A stretch of 64,000 bases of DNA from Gottschalkia acidurici 9a (GTDB lineage: Bacteria > Bacillota > Clostridia > Tissierellales > Gottschalkiaceae), in the NCBI RefSeq assembly GCF_000299355.1, contig NC_018664.1, positions 741,115 through 805,114 of the forward strand. The letters run 5' to 3'. The translations under genes and the position numbers were made by a program. The notes beneath the pieces are model-generated. The model saw nothing but the letters and a program-made list of their open reading frames with translations, made no database searches and was not told the origin of the DNA. Below, piece by piece: positions 1-9,375 of this stretch (positions are counted from its first letter, which is position 1; every line of letters begins with the position of its first letter).

Positions 1-205
1 CAATGAAATTTAACAATGTCTTATAGGCAGAATCAACCTCTTACGTGGAATAGTTAATTCTGACAGATGTTGTTTACCAAGAATGACAAATTACAAATAA
101 ATGACAATAGTTTGTGAAAATTCATTCAATTTTACATAAACGGGTCTCTAATAGGCATCTAAGGTTAATCTTGGACACTAAAAAATACTATTGGAGGGAT
201 TTTAG
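1..205 (+). other. 5' leader of the nucleobase permease gene, unassigned
   Basis: This gene-free stretch precedes the permease. It contains a 10-bp inverted repeat, 28-37 against 53-62, with one G-U pair. The Shine-Dalgarno GGAGGGA at 193-199 sits 6 bases before the ATG. Purine-family riboswitches often precede such permeases, but their conserved joining sequences are not visible here. The leader may be cut by the window edge. Confidence 0.3.
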
Positions 206-1768
206 ATGAGTAAAAACACATCAGTATTTGATGTAGATGGAAAACCGTCTATAGGCACGTCGTTGCCACTAGCAATTCAGCACTTATTAGCTATGATTAT
301 AGGTAACATTACTCCATGTATCGTAGTAGCTAACCTTAATCTACCAGACATGGGAGGACCATTAAGCGGAGCAGATACTACTTTACTTATTCAAAGTGGT
401 CTGCTTATAGCAGGATTAGCAACATTAATTCAATTATATCCAGTTTGGAAATTTGGGGCTAGACTTCCTATGATAATGGGTGTAAGTTTTGGATATATTC
501 CTACACTAATTTCTATAGGTAGCGCATACGGAATAGCAGCAATGTTTGGAGCACAACTTGTAGGTGGTATAACAGCTATACTAGTTGGTATGTTCATAAA
601 ACCACTTAGAAAGTATTTCCCACCAGTTGTTGCAGGAACAGTTGTTTTAACTATAGGTCTATCATTATATACAGTAGCTTTAGGCTATGTAGGTGGAGGA
701 AACCCATCAAAAGGAAACTTAGCTTTAATAGAACAAATTCAAACTGAAGTTAAAGATAGTACTTTAACAGATGAGCTTAAAACAAATATTATGAAAAACA
801 GTTTTATAAAATCGGATGTTAAAGAATTAGTTTCAGAAAGTAAAGAAATGACTCCAGAAATTCAAGATAAATTAGAAGGATCAGTACCTTACCTTCAAAA
901 AACATCATTCGGTTCAGTACAAAACTGGATATTAGCAGCAGTAACTCTTTTAGTAGTTCTTGTATGTAACCAATTTGGTAAAGGATACTTTAAGCTTGCT
1001 AATATACTTATAGGTATACTAGCAGGATATGCAGTAGCTTTAGCAATGGGTATGGTAAGTTTTGAAACAGTTACAAATGCAAGTCGGATAGCTTTACCTA
1101 AATTCAGACCATTCGGTATGGCTTTTCCAATACCAGCTGTAATTTCAATGGTTATTATATATATAGTTAACTCAATCCAAGCAGTTGGAGACTTCACAGG
1201 AACAACTATGGGAGGTATGGGTAGACAGGTTACTGATGATGAATTATCAGGTGGTATAATGGGAAGTGGACTATCAAGTGCTGTTTCATCATTCTTTGGA
1301 GGACTTCCAATAGCAACTTATAGTCAAAACGTTGGTATAGTTGCAACTACTAAAGTTGTAAGTAGATTTGTATTTGCAGTAGCAGCTATATTCATGTTAG
1401 TAGCAGGACTTATACCTAAATTTGGTGGTCTTATGACTACTATACCTCAAGCAGTACTTGGAGGAGCTACAATAACAGTATTTGGTTCAATCACTATGAC
1501 AGGTATAAAAGTTATAATAGAAGATGAACTTTCGTTAAGAAATACTACTATAGTAGGTCTAGCAATAGCAATAGGAATGGGTATTTCATTAGTCCCTGAA
1601 TCACTATCACAGTTCCCAGACTGGGTTAAAATCGTATTTGGTGGTTCTGCAGTTACTATAGCAACTATTATAGCATTCGTTTTAAATATAGTATTACCTC
1701 AAAAATCATTAGCAGATGAGCAAGCAGAGCGTGATGCATTAGAAGCAAGTAAAAAATCAGCAAAATAA
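206..1768 (+). CDS. NCS2 family xanthine/uracil-type permease
   Basis: This is a polytopic membrane transporter of the nucleobase:cation symporter-2 family, probably importing xanthine, uric acid or uracil. It has the helix-1 QH pair near residues 25-26 and the family signature QNVGIVATTKV near residue 374, with long hydrophobic helices throughout. At 520 residues it is longer than the usual 430-460. The excess is a hydrophilic, Lys/Glu-rich insertion at about residues 168-230 between two helices. The start has a good GGAGGGA site. It is monocistronic, ending at a strong terminator. The substrate cannot be decided from sequence alone. Confidence 0.9.
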   Translation: MSKNTSVFDVDGKPSIGTSLPLAIQHLLAMIIGNITPCIVVANLNLPDMGGPLSGADTTLLIQSGLLIAGLATLIQLYPVWKFGARLPMIMGVSFGYIPTLISIGSAYGIAAMFGAQLVGGITAILVGMFIKPLRKYFPPVVAGTVVLTIGLSLYTVALGYVGGGNPSKGNLALIEQIQTEVKDSTLTDELKTNIMKNSFIKSDVKELVSESKEMTPEIQDKLEGSVPYLQKTSFGSVQNWILAAVTLLVVLVCNQFGKGYFKLANILIGILAGYAVALAMGMVSFETVTNASRIALPKFRPFGMAFPIPAVISMVIIYIVNSIQAVGDFTGTTMGGMGRQVTDDELSGGIMGSGLSSAVSSFFGGLPIATYSQNVGIVATTKVVSRFVFAVAAIFMLVAGLIPKFGGLMTTIPQAVLGGATITVFGSITMTGIKVIIEDELSLRNTTIVGLAIAIGMGISLVPESLSQFPDWVKIVFGGSAVTIATIIAFVLNIVLPQKSLADEQAERDALEASKKSAK

Positions 1769-1792
1769 TAATTTATTTAAGTATATATGAGG

Positions 1793-1830
1793 AAGGTATG
1801 TGTCGTTTAAAATTGACACATACCTTTTTT
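1793..1830 (+). terminator. Rho-independent terminator after the permease
   Basis: A perfect 12-bp stem (1793-1804 with 1815-1826) with a 10-base loop runs directly into a T tract. Confidence 0.9.
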
Positions 1831-1913
1831 AATAATAATTAAGAGGAATAAGTTGTATCATATCAAATTATATAGTATGAGGTTAAAGATAATGAATGAC
1901 TGGAGTTGAGAAT

Positions 1914-3017
1914 ATGCAGAAGATAAAAGTGATTCATACGGGGGATATACACTTAGGGCTAGAATTTAAGAATACGAATTTTGACCCTAATTTTTCAAGA
2001 CAAAGAAGACTAGAAATATGGAATACGTTTGAAAAGATACTAGATAGATGTGATGAAAAAGAAATAGACTTATTACTTATAGCTGGTGATTTATTTGAAG
2101 AAGATTACTTTACAATTGGGGATATAAAAAGGATAGAGAGCAGATTTAGAACATTAAAGATGACTAAAGTAGTAATAGTTACTGGAAATCATGACCCTAT
2201 AAATAAAGGTTCGTTATATAACTTAGTAGAATGGCCTAACAATGTATATATAATAAAAGAGAATTCTTATACAAAAATAGAATTAGAAGACATAAATATC
2301 ACAGTATGGGGATTAAGTTGGGATAAAAAAGAAGAAAAAAGAAATTTATTAGAAGATATCCACATAGATAATACTGAAAATATAAATATACTATTAGCCC
2401 ATGGAGATATATATAATAAAAATTCAAACTATATGCCTATAGATTTATATAATATTAAAAAAGTTAAATTCAACTATGTGGCATTGGGACATATACATAA
2501 GCATGAATTTATAGACGACAAAATTGCTTATTGTGGAAGTCCAGAAGCTTTAGACTTTGGAGAAACTGGTAGTCATGGCATAATTGAAGGCGAAATAAGT
2601 ACAAGAGAAACTAGAATGACTTTCGTTCCTTTTAGTGAAAGACAATTTGTACAAAAAGAAATTACTTTAAATGAAAATATGAACTATCAGGATATTATAA
2701 ACAGTATAGTATATAGCGAATCAGAAGAAGAAAGATTTAAAAACTTATATAAACTAAATATAAGTGGAGTTATAGATAAAGACTTGTCTATAAATGAAGA
2801 TGTAATAAATGAAATAAAGAGTATGTTCACACATATAGAAATAATAGATAATACTGTACCAGACTATGATATAGAAACGATATATAAAGAAAATGAAAAT
2901 AACATAATAGGATACTTTATAAGAGAGATGAAAGGAAAAGATCTAGAAAATAAGGTGATAAGAAGGGCACTATACTTAGGATTAGAATCACTATTAAGTG
3001 AGAAGGTGAAGCTATGA
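1914..3017 (+). CDS. SbcD/Mre11-like DNA repair exonuclease (YhaO type)
   Basis: This is a calcineurin-like metallophosphoesterase of the SbcD/Mre11/YhaO group, the nuclease subunit of an SMC-like DNA end-processing complex. The metal-binding motifs appear in order: GDIHLG (10-15), AGDLFEED (57-64), GNHDP (91-95), AHGD (162-165) and GHIH (192-195). An upstream in-frame ATG exists at 1896. The ATG at 1914 is preferred because GGAG lies 8 bases before it and the protein then begins directly with the fold. The stop overlaps the start of the ATPase partner by 4 bases, so translation is coupled. The protein has 367 residues. Confidence 0.88.
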   Translation: MQKIKVIHTGDIHLGLEFKNTNFDPNFSRQRRLEIWNTFEKILDRCDEKEIDLLLIAGDLFEEDYFTIGDIKRIESRFRTLKMTKVVIVTGNHDPINKGSLYNLVEWPNNVYIIKENSYTKIELEDINITVWGLSWDKKEEKRNLLEDIHIDNTENINILLAHGDIYNKNSNYMPIDLYNIKKVKFNYVALGHIHKHEFIDDKIAYCGSPEALDFGETGSHGIIEGEISTRETRMTFVPFSERQFVQKEITLNENMNYQDIINSIVYSESEEERFKNLYKLNISGVIDKDLSINEDVINEIKSMFTHIEIIDNTVPDYDIETIYKENENNIIGYFIREMKGKDLENKVIRRALYLGLESLLSEKVKL

Positions 3018-5443
3018 TAATAAAAGGGCTTATATTATCTTCATTTGGAAAATTTAAAGGGAAGAAATTAGTACTAGACGAAGGTCTAAATGTAGTATAT
3101 GGTGAAAATGAAGCAGGAAAAACCACTATACACAAATTTATAGAGGGAATGTTCTTTGGTTTTTTCAAACCTTACTCTAAAAGAAGAACATATACTGAAG
3201 AATATAACAAATACTTTCCAATGGATCAGAATGAATACTATGGAATCCTAAAATATAAATATAATGAAAAAACATATAGAATAGAAAGAAATTTCACTAA
3301 GGAAAATAGCGATTTAAAAGTCTTTGATGATGAAACAGGAGAAGATCTAACTCATATGTTTGAATACGATAGTGTATCTAGACTACACAATCCAGCATCT
3401 ATACATATGAACCTAAATAGAATAGTATTTAAAAATACTATAAGTGTAGGTCAGTTGGATAGTAAGACAGACAAAGAACTAGTAAAAGAAGTAAAGGATA
3501 GTCTGATAAATCTTGGAGGTAGTTTAGATGAAGATATATCAGTAAAGAAAGTACTAGAAAAGCTAGAAAAACAGATAAATGATATAGGAACAGAGAAAAG
3601 AGTAAAGACTTCTCCATATGGAAAAATAGCAGATGAAATAGCTATTTTAGAGAATGAAAAGAGGAGCGCACTGTTAACTTTGAATGAAATAGATAAGTTT
3701 TTAGATGAACTCAGTATTATTAAAATAGATATGGAATCTAATATAAATAAAAAAAATGAATTAAAAGAAGAACTCAAGAAGTTAGGAAGAGAAGAACGAT
3801 ATAGAAACTATATAGATATAAAAAAACTTTTACAAGAAATTGATGAACTAGAAAGAGAAACTAGTCTGCTTTCAAAATATAATGAAATATCAACAGAAGA
3901 CTATACTGAAATTATAAAATTAAACAGCTCTATAGAATCATTAAAAGAAAGAAGAGAATCTTTAGTAAATAAAGAAAGAGCACTGCAAAAAGAAATAAAT
4001 TTATTAAATGGTAGATTTGGAGAATTGTCAGAAAAGGCTATAGACAATAATATAAAACTTGATTTATATACTTATGAAGAAATAGAAAGAGAACTAAAAG
4101 ACTTAAAAGAAAATAATAAAACAACCGACTTAACGAATTATAAAGAAGAGTTAAAATGTGTAGAAATAGAAAAGAAAAAGTTAAAAGGTCTTAAGATAGC
4201 TTCTTTAGTAATATTGGTGGCAGTATTAGCACTAGGAATAATAAACTGGAAGATATCAATGATAGGAATTTTATTTATACTATTAACTATATATTGTTTT
4301 AAAAAAGAAAAAGAGCTAGATTTAAAAGCAGCAAATACTAATAGATGTATAATGGATATAGAGACTAAAGAAAAAGAAGTGAATACTAGAATTGAAAATG
4401 CAGAGTCAGAGATGACATCTATACTCCGTAAATATAATACTAGCTCAAAGATAGACTTAAAAATGAAAATTGATGAATATGATAATGACTATGAACTAAG
4501 ATATAAATATAATGAGGTTAAAAAGCAAAAAGAAGAATTAAAAGTAGAAATAGCAGAAATAAATGATATTTATGAAGGAACAGAGGAAAATAGAGATTAT
4601 ATTTTAGGGAAAAACAAATTAAAAGATATACAAGAGTTTAAAGATGCATTAGAAAAAAGAAATGAATATAAAAATTTAATAACTATATTAGATAGTAAAA
4701 TGCTTATATTAAAAAATATGAAAGAAAATAAAGACATAAATGAGTTAGAAAAGGAATTTAGAAACTTTGACATTGAAGAAACTAGTATAAATAAAATAAC
4801 ATTAAGAGAAAAAGAAGATATAAATAAAGAAATAAGTATATTAGAAGAAGATATTGAAGAAAAAAAAGATAAAAGTGCTAGATTAGAAGAAAAAATAAAA
4901 AATTTACAGCAAAGTGCAAGAAACATCTTATATATAGAAGAAGATATTAATAAAAAGGAAAACGAAAAGCAGAAATATGAAGAAGAGTTAACGGCATTAA
5001 ACTTGGCAAAGGATACTATAAATAAAGTATCTGTAAATATCCAAAGAGATTTCTCTCCAAAATTAAATAATATAGTATCTAATATATTAAGCTCAATAAC
5101 TAATGATAAATATAAAGATGTAAAGATAGATGAAAATTTAAATATAAAAGTAGTAGATACTAACGATAAACTTGTAAGTATTGAAAATCTAAGTGGTGGA
5201 ACAATAGAACAAATCTATCTTTCGATTAGACTAGGAATAAATGATGTTATAAATGGGGACGAAAAGTTACCATTAATACTAGATGATTCATTTATACAAT
5301 ATGATGAAACTAGACTTACGAATATATTGAATTTTTTATATAGAGAAAGCCAAACTAGACAAATTATAATATTTACATGCCAAAAAAGAGAAAAAGAAGT
5401 TATAGATAGATTAAAAATAAAGCATTCATTTATAGAAATATAG
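3014..5443 (+). CDS. SbcC/Rad50-like ATPase with central membrane segment (YhaN type)
   Basis: This is an 809-residue SMC/Rad50-type ATPase, partner of the preceding nuclease. The P-loop GENEAGKTT lies at residues 30-38. Very long charged coiled-coil stretches flank a hydrophobic hairpin at about residues 395-430, the membrane-associated region typical of YhaN rather than SbcC. The C-terminal half carries the signature LSGGTIEQ, the Walker B LPLILDDSF and a switch segment IIIFTC. It overlaps the nuclease gene by 4 bases. The complex is expected to process DNA ends or blocked replication intermediates at the membrane. Its A8 runs (for example near 3749) are in frame, which matters for the homopolymer pattern described elsewhere. 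Confidence 0.87.
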   Translation: MIIKGLILSSFGKFKGKKLVLDEGLNVVYGENEAGKTTIHKFIEGMFFGFFKPYSKRRTYTEEYNKYFPMDQNEYYGILKYKYNEKTYRIERNFTKENSDLKVFDDETGEDLTHMFEYDSVSRLHNPASIHMNLNRIVFKNTISVGQLDSKTDKELVKEVKDSLINLGGSLDEDISVKKVLEKLEKQINDIGTEKRVKTSPYGKIADEIAILENEKRSALLTLNEIDKFLDELSIIKIDMESNINKKNELKEELKKLGREERYRNYIDIKKLLQEIDELERETSLLSKYNEISTEDYTEIIKLNSSIESLKERRESLVNKERALQKEINLLNGRFGELSEKAIDNNIKLDLYTYEEIERELKDLKENNKTTDLTNYKEELKCVEIEKKKLKGLKIASLVILVAVLALGIINWKISMIGILFILLTIYCFKKEKELDLKAANTNRCIMDIETKEKEVNTRIENAESEMTSILRKYNTSSKIDLKMKIDEYDNDYELRYKYNEVKKQKEELKVEIAEINDIYEGTEENRDYILGKNKLKDIQEFKDALEKRNEYKNLITILDSKMLILKNMKENKDINELEKEFRNFDIEETSINKITLREKEDINKEISILEEDIEEKKDKSARLEEKIKNLQQSARNILYIEEDINKKENEKQKYEEELTALNLAKDTINKVSVNIQRDFSPKLNNIVSNILSSITNDKYKDVKIDENLNIKVVDTNDKLVSIENLSGGTIEQIYLSIRLGINDVINGDEKLPLILDDSFIQYDETRLTNILNFLYRESQTRQIIIFTCQKREKEVIDRLKIKHSFIEI

Positions 5444-5466
5444 GCTTTAAAACTGGAGGTAACAAA

Positions 5467-6156
5467 ATGTCAGTATATGCAATATCAGATCTGCACTTGG
5501 ATTTTTCGAAAGAAAAGCCAATGGATGTGTTTGGTGAGAATTGGATTAAACATGAAGAAAAGATATTTGAAAGTTGGAAAAGTAAAGTTAAAGAAGATGA
5601 TTTAGTACTTATATGTGGAGATATATCCTGGGGACTAAAGTTAGAAGAAGCATATAAAGACTTATTAAGAATAGATAATCTGCCTGGCAAGAAGATTATA
5701 AGTAAGGGAAATCATGATTTATGGTGGCAAACTAAAGCTAAGTTAAAAGAGCTTGAATTAAAATCTATATATTTTCTTCAAAATGATAATTATCAATATG
5801 AAAATATAGCGATATGTGGTACTAGAGGATGGGCATCTAAAGATAGTGATGAATTCAGTGAACATGATGAGAAAATATTTGCCAGAGAAGTTAATAGATT
5901 AGATATTTCACTCAGAACTGTGGAAAAAGGTGTTGATAAGAAGATAGTTATGATACATTATCCACCGTTTAATTTTAAAGATAGTTCACCTAATGAATTT
6001 GTAGATGTAATGAAAAAGTATAATACAGATATATGTATTTATGGACATTTACATGGCGAAGGGCATAAGTTTGTAGTAGAAGGTGAAATAGAAGGTATAA
6101 ACTTTTACTGCACATCTAGTGATCATTTAAATTTTGATTTAAAAAAGATAATTTGA
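5467..6156 (+). CDS. Metallophosphoesterase (predicted phosphohydrolase)
   Basis: This 229-residue calcineurin-like phosphoesterase has the motifs SDLHLDF near the N-terminus, CGDISWG, KGNHDLWW, an HYPPF block and YGHLHG. It lies 23 bases after the YhaN-like gene with a good GGAGG site, so it is probably in the same transcript. The family is widespread in clostridia and its substrate is unknown. There is no signal peptide, so it is cytoplasmic. It is too short to be another Mre11 nuclease. Confidence 0.8.
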   Translation: MSVYAISDLHLDFSKEKPMDVFGENWIKHEEKIFESWKSKVKEDDLVLICGDISWGLKLEEAYKDLLRIDNLPGKKIISKGNHDLWWQTKAKLKELELKSIYFLQNDNYQYENIAICGTRGWASKDSDEFSEHDEKIFAREVNRLDISLRTVEKGVDKKIVMIHYPPFNFKDSSPNEFVDVMKKYNTDICIYGHLHGEGHKFVVEGEIEGINFYCTSSDHLNFDLKKII

Positions 6157-6193
6157 AATTATATGATATAATATAAAGAAAGGGGTGTTTATC

Positions 6194-6649
6194 TTGTCGA
6201 TTGATATAACAGAAGGAATTGTATGGTTATCAATAGCAGTAGCATGTGGTATAGTTGAGGCTATAACATTAGGAATAACGAGTATATGGTTCGTATTCGG
6301 AGCATTGGCAGCATGGCTATTAGCCGAAATTAACGCTCCTCTTCCGCTACAAATACTAACTTTTTTAGTGGTATCTAGCATTTTACTATACTTTACTAAG
6401 CCATTGCTAAAAAATAAATTAAAAGTAGGCAAAGAAAAGACTAATACAGATTTACTAATAGGCGAAATTGGAGTAGTTATAAAGAACATAGACATGATGA
6501 GACAAGAAGGTCAAGTAAACGTAAAAGGTCAAATCTGGTCTGCTAAAACTAAAGATGAAGAAATTATAAGAGCAAATGAAAAAGTAGAAATTCTAGGAAT
6601 AGAAGGAGTAAAATTAGTGGTAAAGAAAATAAATAAGGAGGAGATTTAA
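6194..6649 (+). CDS. NfeD family membrane protein
   Basis: This is a short NfeD protein: three or four N-terminal transmembrane segments (about residues 5-75) followed by a soluble OB-fold domain containing GEIGVV and VNVKGQIWSA. NfeD proteins partner with stomatin/flotillin proteins, and the stomatin gene follows with no gap. The TTG at 6194 is preferred over the GTG at 6185, because AAAGGGG ends at 6185 and overlaps the GTG, leaving the normal 8-base spacing only for the TTG. This short form has no ClpP-like protease domain. Confidence 0.85.
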   Translation: MSIDITEGIVWLSIAVACGIVEAITLGITSIWFVFGALAAWLLAEINAPLPLQILTFLVVSSILLYFTKPLLKNKLKVGKEKTNTDLLIGEIGVVIKNIDMMRQEGQVNVKGQIWSAKTKDEEIIRANEKVEILGIEGVKLVVKKINKEEI

Positions 6650-7621
6650 ATGGAAGGACTATTAACTTTTTTATTAATTTTTTTAATCGTCATCATTGTT
6701 GTATCTAGAAATATCAGAATAGTACCACAAGCCACAGCATACGTTATTGAAAGATTAGGTGCGTATCAAGGAACATGGGATGTTGGACTTCATGTGAAAA
6801 TTCCACTAATAGACAGAGTGGCTAATAAAGTTTCATTAAAAGAACAAGTTGTGGATTTTCCACCGCAACCAGTTATAACTAAAGACAACGTAACTATGAA
6901 GATAGATACAGTAGTATACTACCAAATAACAGACTCAAAGCTTTACACTTATGGGGTAGAGCAACCTATATCAGCTATAGAAAATATAACAGCTACAACA
7001 CTTAGAAATATAATAGGGGATTTGGAGCTAGACGAAACACTTACATCAAGAGATACTATAAATACTAAAATGAGAAGTATACTAGACATTGCTACAGATC
7101 CTTGGGGCATTAAAGTAAATAGGGTAGAACTTAAAAATATAATACCACCTTCAGAAATTCAAGATGCAATGGAAAGACAGATGAAGGCAGAGAGAGAAAG
7201 AAGAGAATCTATATTAAGAGCAGAAGGAGAAAAGAAATCTTCAATACTAGTTTCAGAAGGTAGAAAAGAATCTGCTATATTAGAAGCTGAGGCTGAAAAA
7301 GAGTCAGCAATTCTTAGAGCAGAAGCTAAAAAAGAAGCAACTATAAGAGAAGCAGAAGGTCAGGCTGAAGCTATTTTAAAAGTACAACAAGCAACAGCAG
7401 AAGGTCTTAGAATGTTAAATGAAGCAAAACCAACTAAAGAAGTTATATCATTAAAAAGTTTAGAGGCATTCGAAAAGGCTGCAGATGGAAAAGCAACTAA
7501 GATTATAATACCATCTGAGATACAAGGGTTAGCAGGGCTTGCTACTTCACTTAGTGAGATTGTGAAAGAGGAAAAAGAAGAAAGTGTAGTAGAAGAAAGT
7601 AAAAAGGATAAAAAACAATAA
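6650..7621 (+). CDS. SPFH/stomatin-like membrane protein (QmcA type)
   Basis: This protein has one N-terminal transmembrane helix (about residues 4-19), then a PHB/SPFH domain with IVPQATAYVIERLG and KIPLIDRV, then a long Glu/Ala/Lys coiled coil made of repeated AEGEKKSAIL-like units (about 190-250). The C-terminal tail is charged. Members oligomerise as membrane-microdomain scaffolds, and the adjacent NfeD protein is the usual partner. The ATG directly follows the nfeD stop and uses the GGAGG at the end of nfeD. The 323-residue length is normal. Confidence 0.9.
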   Translation: MEGLLTFLLIFLIVIIVVSRNIRIVPQATAYVIERLGAYQGTWDVGLHVKIPLIDRVANKVSLKEQVVDFPPQPVITKDNVTMKIDTVVYYQITDSKLYTYGVEQPISAIENITATTLRNIIGDLELDETLTSRDTINTKMRSILDIATDPWGIKVNRVELKNIIPPSEIQDAMERQMKAERERRESILRAEGEKKSSILVSEGRKESAILEAEAEKESAILRAEAKKEATIREAEGQAEAILKVQQATAEGLRMLNEAKPTKEVISLKSLEAFEKAADGKATKIIIPSEIQGLAGLATSLSEIVKEEKEESVVEESKKDKKQ

Positions 7622-7649
7622 ATTTATAAATATATGATGTAATTAAGAA

Positions 7650-7699
7650 AATGCCCTATAAGATATACAATATAAAATAGTATATTTTATGGGGTATTT
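7650..7699. repeat. Imperfect hairpin in repeated agr intergenic unit, copy A
   Basis: The sequence beginning ATGCCCTATAAG folds imperfectly with GTATATTTTATGGGGTAT. The bases before it match the bases before the perfect hairpin at 10241, both being TATATGAT followed by TAATTA and an A-rich step. The intergenic unit therefore seems to have been duplicated with the neighbouring genes. It may end the stomatin transcript. Confidence 0.55.
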
Positions 7700-7741
7700 A
7701 TATGTATATTGTCAATAAAAGAAGAATTTTGACTATAATAA

Positions 7742-7770
7742 TTGTGTTTAGAATACTTTTCCAATATAAT
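7742..7770 (+). promoter_or_regulatory. Promoter of the first agrA-like gene
   Basis: TTGTGT, 17 bases, then TATAAT, followed by TAGAA. The same -10 block recurs at 10352 and 12477 in this island. Confidence 0.65.
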
Positions 7771-7807
7771 TAGAATTATAGATGCACTAATATATAGAGG
7801 TGATTTA

Positions 7808-8521
7808 ATGGCTAGAATATTAATTGTAGAAGATGAAAGTATAATTGCAAAAGGATTAGCAAGAATTATAGAAAGTATCGATGATGAACTGGAGGTAGAT
7901 ATAACAGGTTATGCTGAAGAAGCTCTAAAGTACACTAAGATAAATGAATACGATGCATTTTTAATAGATATTCAGCTTAAAGATTACTCAGGATTTGAAC
8001 TATCTAAGGAAATAAGAAATATAGACATATATAAAATGACCCCTATTATATTTATTACTGCAATTCCATCAAGAGAACTTATGGCTTTTAAAGAAATACA
8101 TTGTTATGACTATATAGTAAAACCTTTTTCAGAAGAACAAGTAAGAGCAGCACTAGAAACAGTAATTAATTATGGAATTAGGAATGAAGATAAAAAAGAG
8201 AGCCTTAAGTTAGATCAAGGTGGATATTCTTACATTGTGGAGCAAGATGAAATCGTCTATGTTGAAGCTAAGAATAGAAAACTAGTAATTACAACTATTA
8301 ATGAAACTATAGATATATCTGGGTATACATTGTACAAGCTCATAGAAGAATTAACAGATGATTTTATACAGTGCCATAGAGGATATATAGTTAATGTAAA
8401 TTATATTACAAAAGTAGATACGGCAAACAATCTTATAGATCTTAAGCATACAGACCTACCAATACCTATAGGAAGAAAATATAAAGATTGTCTGAGAGGT
8501 AAAATAAATGAGTATAATTGA
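7808..8521 (+). CDS. agrA: AgrA-like LytTR response regulator, copy 1
   Basis: This is a two-domain response regulator: a receiver domain (about 1-120) with phosphoacceptor Asp54 in FLIDIQL and the conserved Lys105 in VKPF, then a LytTR DNA-binding domain (about 140-235) ending in PIGRKYKDCLRGK. It would be phosphorylated by an AgrC-type kinase and bind paired 9-bp repeats. Translation is taken from the ATG at 7808, which has AGAGGTGA upstream. An open frame extends back to 7742, but that lies inside the promoter. The end overlaps the start of the decayed receptor gene by 14 bases. It is closely similar to the second regulator at 12520. Confidence 0.85.
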   Translation: MARILIVEDESIIAKGLARIIESIDDELEVDITGYAEEALKYTKINEYDAFLIDIQLKDYSGFELSKEIRNIDIYKMTPIIFITAIPSRELMAFKEIHCYDYIVKPFSEEQVRAALETVINYGIRNEDKKESLKLDQGGYSYIVEQDEIVYVEAKNRKLVITTINETIDISGYTLYKLIEELTDDFIQCHRGYIVNVNYITKVDTANNLIDLKHTDLPIPIGRKYKDCLRGKINEYN

Positions 8522-9312
8522 TGGAATTATATTTTCAATACTAGATAATATAGAATATGTAATTATCTCCCATAAATTAATAAGTGGAGATAAAAAAATT
8601 AAACTTAAAACGAAAAAACCCTAATTATATAGTGTAGTTATATTAATACAAGCAATAATGATGGGGACTTCAAGTGAATATCTAATAAGCGTATATAGTC
8701 AAAGGATATTATCAGCAACTTTGTTGATATGTATGACATTTTTATTATATAGAAGAAAGCTAAAAGAAACTATATACATATATGTTATTACAACAATAAT
8801 TATGATGTTAATTCAGTTTGGTGTTTTTGTAACATTCAATCATTTAGGAAAAGATTTAATGCTTAATTTTAAAGATGGAATGACTGCTCATTCTATGATA
8901 TTGCCGTTAAGTATCATGGTCAAAAAGTACATACCGATTGATGTCATGTTTAATTACATAAACAAAAAAATAAAATATTTGACTGTTTAGTATTAAATGC
9001 ATTCATTATGCTAATATCTTTATTAGCATACTGGTATATAGATATTGATGGTATTTTTGAAAATGTAGCTGCTATAACTATTATTCTTATATTTATTGTT
9101 GTAGTTAATTTTATAATTATAAAGAATGGGCTAAAGAATAAGCTAGAAGAGGAAAAACTTAAAACTTATGAAGGATACCTACCTTCTGTAGATAAAACTG
9201 TAAAGAAACTTAGAAAAAACAACATGAGTGTGACAATCATATTCAAAAGTTAAGAATGCTTGCACTCACAAATCAAGAAAATGAGAAGATAGAAGAAAGT
9301 AGTGATGATTAA
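8508..9312 (+). pseudogene. Decayed AgrC-like receptor lacking an ATPase domain
   Basis: Translation from the ATG at 8508 gives MSIIDGIIFSILDNIEY, matching the other receptors, then an in-frame TAA near 8624. The membrane domain resumes in the same frame and breaks at an A7 run (8964-8970), where one more A would restore NKNKIFDCLVLNAF. It breaks again at an A6 run (9214-9219), where the paralogue at 11510 has A7 and reads RKKQHECDN. After correction the protein would end about 25 residues past the histidine, at 9312, without an ATPase domain, like the three intact short receptors. It overlaps the regulator as the full-length receptor overlaps its own regulator. Confidence 0.8.
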
Positions 9313-9375
9313 TTTTTAATATAATTTAATGAATCATTAAGGTAAAAATATAAGGGAGTATACGAGATTAAATAA

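Noticed and set aside
1-205. Purine riboswitch before the permease
   Set aside because: The conserved joining elements and pairing pattern of the purine class could not be found; only one hairpin is visible.
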